From: JABMNX01 sp964625905
Lineage (GTDB): Bacteria; Patescibacteriota; Minisyncoccia; Phycocordibacterales; JABMNX01
Reading direction: 5' to 3'
DNA length: 8,018 nt
Assembly (NCBI GenBank): GCA_964625905.1
Contig: CAZVBS010000026.1
Location: 1-8,018, forward strand
Part shown: one piece after another, positions 5,265-8,018 of the stretch
How the letters are laid out: every line of letters begins with the position of its first letter
Position numbering within the stretch: position 1 is the first letter of the stretch
Notes under the pieces: generated by a model
What the model saw: the letters and a program-made list of their open reading frames with translations, nothing else
Database searches by the model: none
What the model was told of the DNA's origin: nothing
Made by a program: the position numbers and the translations under genes

Positions 5265-6629
5265 ATGAATATAGCAAGCAAAAAAGAACCCTTTATACTA
5301 CTCGCTGGCGACATACTATTTTTCCTAATAGCGTTATGGATAACACTGTTGGTTCGTTATGCAGAAATACCAGACAAATCACTTTTCTATGATCATATCA
5401 TTCCTTTCTCATTACTTTTCATCGTGTGGATTTTTGTATACTTCGTCTCGGGACTATATGACAAACACACAATACTTTTTAGAAGTAAATTATCCCCAAT
5501 AATTTTAAACGCACAAGCTATTAACATAATATTTGCAGCACTTTTCTTTTTCTTTGTCCCATATTTTAGCATCTCACCAAAGACCAATTTAGTCTTGTAT
5601 CTCGTCATATCTTCACTACTTGTACTTGTGTGGCGTATGCATATCTTTCCGCGCACAGGACGCAAAAAACAAAAAGCAGTAATCATAGGATATAGTAACG
5701 AGATACAAGAATTAGTAGAAGAAGTGAATGCCAACCCAAGATACAACCTTGAGTTTACATATATTAAAGAAGTAGACGACGGAATAGATATAGATGTTAT
5801 TCAAGGTGAAGTCATAGATATAATTAATTCAGGTAAAGCGAGCGTTATAGTCGCGGATATTAATAACAGGAAGATACAAGGACTTCTCACAACACTATAT
5901 AATCTAGCATTCCTTGATGTGGCAGTGACGTTTGTTGATATACATAAAGTCTACGAAGACATTTTTGACCGTATCCCAATTTCAGCACTTAAAGAAGGTT
6001 GGATTTTAGAAAACATATCCGCAAGCCCAAAAGTTGTATACGATACATTAAAGAGAACGATGGACTTAGTTATAGGGGTACTGCTAGGATTAATTTCTTT
6101 AATATTTTATCCATTTGTATATCTAGCAATTAAAATAGAAGACGGTGGACTGATATTTATTACACAAAAACGAATAGGTAAAAACAACGAAGTATTTAAT
6201 TCATACAAGTTTAGGAGTATGAACAGGAGTGAAGACGGAGTATGGATAGGAGAGACGGACAATAAAGTAACAAAAGTAGGAACATTTATACGAAAGATGC
6301 GTATAGATGAGTTACCTCAACTCTGGAACATATTAAAAGGAGACATATCTTTTGTTGGTCCACGTCCAGACTTGTCAGGTTTACATGCGCGACTATCCGA
6401 GGAAATTGAACATTATAATGTCCGTAGTGTAATAAAGCCTGGGTTAACAGGATGGGCACAAATAAAACAAGACTACGAAAACAGAAACCAAGTGAGTCCA
6501 CAAGGGGTTGTAGATACACAAGTGCGACTTATGTATGATGTATACTATGTCAAGAATCGTTCGCTCTTGCTCGATATAAGGATTGCACTACGAACGATTA
6601 AAACAGTATTATCTAAGTTTGGAAGCTGA
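5265..6629 (+). CDS. Polyprenyl-phosphate sugar-1-phosphate transferase (WbaP/WcaJ type)
   Basis: This family moves a sugar-1-phosphate from a nucleotide sugar to undecaprenyl phosphate at the membrane, the first step of making many surface glycans. From the ATG at 5265 the protein has 454 aa, typical of the long form. Four N-terminal membrane segments lie at about 12-32, 47-65, 82-101 and 108-128. A Rossmann-like domain follows, beginning KAVIIGY (137-143). The C-terminal catalytic domain starts near KRTMDL (263), with a membrane helix at 266-289, KFRSM (315-319), the Asp-Glu dyad in RIDELPQLWN (D348, E349), FVGPRPD (363-369), PGLTGWAQI (392-400) and a terminal YYVKNRSLLLDI. An upstream in-frame ATG at 5193 would add 24 poorly fitting residues and lies inside a TATAAT, so I prefer 5265. 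Neither has a Shine-Dalgarno. The sugar substrate is unknown. Confidence 0.94.
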   Translation: MNIASKKEPFILLAGDILFFLIALWITLLVRYAEIPDKSLFYDHIIPFSLLFIVWIFVYFVSGLYDKHTILFRSKLSPIILNAQAINIIFAALFFFFVPYFSISPKTNLVLYLVISSLLVLVWRMHIFPRTGRKKQKAVIIGYSNEIQELVEEVNANPRYNLEFTYIKEVDDGIDIDVIQGEVIDIINSGKASVIVADINNRKIQGLLTTLYNLAFLDVAVTFVDIHKVYEDIFDRIPISALKEGWILENISASPKVVYDTLKRTMDLVIGVLLGLISLIFYPFVYLAIKIEDGGLIFITQKRIGKNNEVFNSYKFRSMNRSEDGVWIGETDNKVTKVGTFIRKMRIDELPQLWNILKGDISFVGPRPDLSGLHARLSEEIEHYNVRSVIKPGLTGWAQIKQDYENRNQVSPQGVVDTQVRLMYDVYYVKNRSLLLDIRIALRTIKTVLSKFGS

Positions 6630-6646
6630 TTTCTCTCAAGAAATCA
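6627..6646 (+). repeat. Small hairpin overlapping the sugar transferase stop codon
   Basis: TGATTTCT (6627-6634) pairs perfectly with AGAAATCA (6639-6646) around CTCA; the first arm begins with the TGA stop codon itself. There is no T-run behind it, so termination is unlikely. Its function is unknown. Confidence 0.4.
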
Positions 6647-6689
6647 TGTCCACAGACTAAGCAGTAGTTGATAAGTTAGTAAGTTAAAT

Positions 6690-6714
6690 GTCGCGCTGGC
6701 GGAGCCAGCGCGAC
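6690..6714. repeat. GC-rich 11-bp palindrome with GGA triloop
   Basis: GTCGCGCTGGC (6690-6700) and GCCAGCGCGAC (6704-6714) pair perfectly around GGA. It stands 33 bases before the start codon of the epimerase gene, in an otherwise AT-rich gap. It has no T-run, so it would not act as a canonical terminator between the two genes. If translation began at the upstream ATG (6688) the palindrome would be coding, which seems unlikely. Confidence 0.65.
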
Positions 6715-6747
6715 CCACGAGCGCAGAGCAAAAATACAACACAAAAC

Positions 6748-7812
6748 ATGAACAAAAAAACACTTTTAATAATAGGAGGAGCTGGGTATGTAGGTACAAT
6801 GCTCTGCGAACAGTTTTCACAACGCGATGACGTAGAGAAGATTGTTGCGCTTGATATGGAGGACAAGCCCGAGTTATTAAATAACAACAGTAAAATAGTT
6901 TGGATTAAAGCAAATACATCAGACTCTACATGGCAAGAAGAAGCAAAGAAACACAACCCTAGTGTTGTCATACACACAGCATGGCAAATCCGTGAAATGT
7001 ATGGAAAGAAAGATGTCCAGTGGAAGTGGAATGTAGACGGATCGGATGAAGTATTTGAATTCGCATTCAGCGAACCATCAGTAAAGAAACTCATTTACTT
7101 CTCAACAGTCTCGTCATACGGTGCGTCAGCGACAAACACATTCGAGCATTACTTCAAAGAAGAAGAACCATTTATCGAAAACGAGTACTTATACGGAATA
7201 GAGAAGAAAGTAGTAGAAGAGAATTTACGTAAAAAGTTTGAAGAAAAAAAAGAAGGCGCACCGCAAATCTTCATAGTACGCCCCGCAGCAATCACAGGAC
7301 CACGAGGCAGGTATATGCGCATACGGTTCGGGCTACAAGCAGCACTTTCAGGACAACTTAAGAAGTCTTTTATTCATAGAATTATATCTCTTATGGTTTC
7401 GTTTGTACCAGCAACAAAAGGTTGGGTACGACAATTTATTCATGAAGACGATGTTGTAGACATTATTAAACTCTTTACGTTTAGTGAGCTAGAAGGGAAG
7501 TATGAAGTCTTCAATATCTCACCACCAGGCGAGCCAGTGTACTCTAAAGACATGGCAAAGGCAGTTGGCAAAAAGAGGCTTATGTTATATCCATGGATGA
7601 TACGCCCAGTATTCTTTATATTCTGGCATGTAACACGCGGGCGTGTACCAACGTCAAAGGGAGGTTGGAAGTTCTACTCATATCCTATTCTTGTAGATGG
7701 TACACGTATCACAAAAAGATATAATTTCAACTACACAAGTAATTCAATAGACGCATTTTCAAAAACAAAAGGACGTTACGAAAAATACGTCCCACAAGAA
7801 TCCCGCAAATAA
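6748..7812 (+). CDS. NAD(P)-dependent sugar epimerase/dehydratase (extended SDR)
   Basis: Extended short-chain dehydrogenases of this type act in the cytoplasm on nucleotide sugars (epimerases, dehydratases) or related substrates. The 354-aa protein opens with a Rossmann fold, LLIIGGAGYVG (6-16), with D36 after the second strand. The SDR catalytic set is present: Ser in YFSTVSSYG (117-125), Y149 and K153 in YGIEK. It also has IVRPAAITGPRG (176-187) and QFIHEDDVVDII (229-240), both typical of the epimerase family. The C-terminal part, with an aromatic segment at about 281-294 (YPWMIRPVFFIFWH), is less typical. The exact substrate is unknown. An in-frame ATG at 6688 would add 20 residues encoded largely by a GC-rich palindrome, so I start at 6748, where the Rossmann fold begins; no Shine-Dalgarno is seen at either. 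It probably follows the sugar transferase in one transcript (118-base gap). Confidence 0.91.
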   Translation: MNKKTLLIIGGAGYVGTMLCEQFSQRDDVEKIVALDMEDKPELLNNNSKIVWIKANTSDSTWQEEAKKHNPSVVIHTAWQIREMYGKKDVQWKWNVDGSDEVFEFAFSEPSVKKLIYFSTVSSYGASATNTFEHYFKEEEPFIENEYLYGIEKKVVEENLRKKFEEKKEGAPQIFIVRPAAITGPRGRYMRIRFGLQAALSGQLKKSFIHRIISLMVSFVPATKGWVRQFIHEDDVVDIIKLFTFSELEGKYEVFNISPPGEPVYSKDMAKAVGKKRLMLYPWMIRPVFFIFWHVTRGRVPTSKGGWKFYSYPILVDGTRITKRYNFNYTSNSIDAFSKTKGRYEKYVPQESRK

Positions 7813-7813
7813 A

Positions 7814-7840
7814 AATTTCGGCGGTTCAACCGCCGAAATT
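7814..7840. repeat. GC-rich 12-bp palindrome with TCA triloop after the epimerase gene
   Basis: AATTTCGGCGGT (7814-7825) and ACCGCCGAAATT (7829-7840) pair perfectly around TCA, one base after the stop codon. An A-tract lies on its left and no T-run on its right, so it is a weak terminator for the plus strand at best; on the minus strand it is followed by TTTATTT. The GGCGGT/ACCGCC arms repeat those at 5106-5122. Confidence 0.68.
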
Positions 7841-7888
7841 GACGGTTTAAATTTCATGATTTACAATCACCACCAAAACCACTATAAT
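7839..7888 (+). promoter_or_regulatory. Two overlapping promoters for the last gene
   Basis: The first is TTGACG (7839-7844), 17 bases, TACAAT (7862-7867). The second is TTTACA (7860-7865), 17 bases, TATAAT (7883-7888), so the -35 of the second overlaps the -10 of the first. Start points would be near 7874 and 7895, with leaders of about 42 and 21 bases. Confidence 0.7.
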
Positions 7889-7915
7889 TCTGCCATACAC
7901 AAAAGTGAAAAAGAC

Positions 7916-8018
7916 ATGTTAAAGATACGACTCATAACACTAATAATTCTAATTACTGGCGCAGGCGTCGGCTATTTCGTCTACAATTCTGAACAAGTAA
8001 ACACCGACCAGTCCTCAT
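7916..8018 (+). CDS. N-terminus of a membrane-anchored protein, cut by the window end
   Basis: The first 34 codons are present and the frame is still open at the window edge. The sequence starts MLKIRLITLIILITGAGVGY, a short basic start followed by one hydrophobic segment (about 6-23) and then polar residues (NSEQVNTDQSS), as in a signal anchor with the rest outside the membrane. The GAGVGYFVY pattern recalls the first membrane segment of SecD, the Sec export accessory protein, but the diagnostic GLDL.GG region lies beyond the window, so this is only a guess. The start is supported by two good promoters just upstream; no clear Shine-Dalgarno precedes the ATG. Confidence 0.65.
   Translation, partial: MLKIRLITLIILITGAGVGYFVYNSEQVNTDQSS

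Noticed and set aside
6684..7094. 136-aa minus-strand ORF
   Set aside because: It is antisense to the well-supported Rossmann domain of the epimerase and is a shadow of its codon pattern.

Overview
The window is AT-rich (roughly two thirds A+T by eye) with a compact mix of rRNA, cell-wall and surface-glycan genes. The divergent 5S rRNA, the small secreted protein with a CxDGxxNxxExGxDxGGxC-like motif, the scarcity of Shine-Dalgarno sequences and the GC-rich triloop palindromes between genes all suggest a Candidate Phyla Radiation / Patescibacteria (Parcubacteria-like) bacterium. That placement is inferred from style and was not tested by any search.

Layout. Positions 1-~30 look like the last bases of a 23S rRNA, followed by a spacer and a complete 5S rRNA (166-281) with an intrinsic terminator. 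A strong promoter (369-397) then starts an independent unit that ends at a clear terminator (721-754). Its ~345-nt transcript has a 12-bp helix joining its two ends but no convincing reading frame, so it is a candidate structured non-coding RNA that I could not match to RNase P RNA, tmRNA, SRP RNA or 6S RNA. Next come a membrane-anchored extracytoplasmic protein (801-1562) and a SEDS-family peptidoglycan polymerase, probably RodA (1689-2849), each followed at once by a long hairpin lacking a U-tract.

A promoter at 3036-3064 drives a ~140-nt leader holding four hairpins that all show the same GAGAU loop on different stems. Two of them lie in perfect 35-bp tandem repeats, and the last abuts the Shine-Dalgarno of an unrecognised 177-aa soluble protein (3213-3746). 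This leader and gene are the second candidate for something undescribed.

Convergent to that gene is a GT4 glycosyltransferase on the minus strand (3890-5035). Divergent from the glycosyltransferase are a polyprenyl-phosphate sugar-1-phosphate transferase (5265-6629) and an NAD-dependent sugar epimerase/dehydratase (6748-7812). Together these three look like part of a surface polysaccharide or glycoconjugate locus: the phosphoglycosyl transferase loads the first sugar on the lipid carrier, the GT4 enzyme extends it, and the epimerase supplies a modified nucleotide sugar. The window ends in the first 34 codons of another membrane-anchored protein preceded by two overlapping promoters.

Four GC-rich palindromes with three-base loops (3847-3881, 5106-5122, 6690-6714, 7814-7840) punctuate the second half of the window and none has a canonical U-tract.
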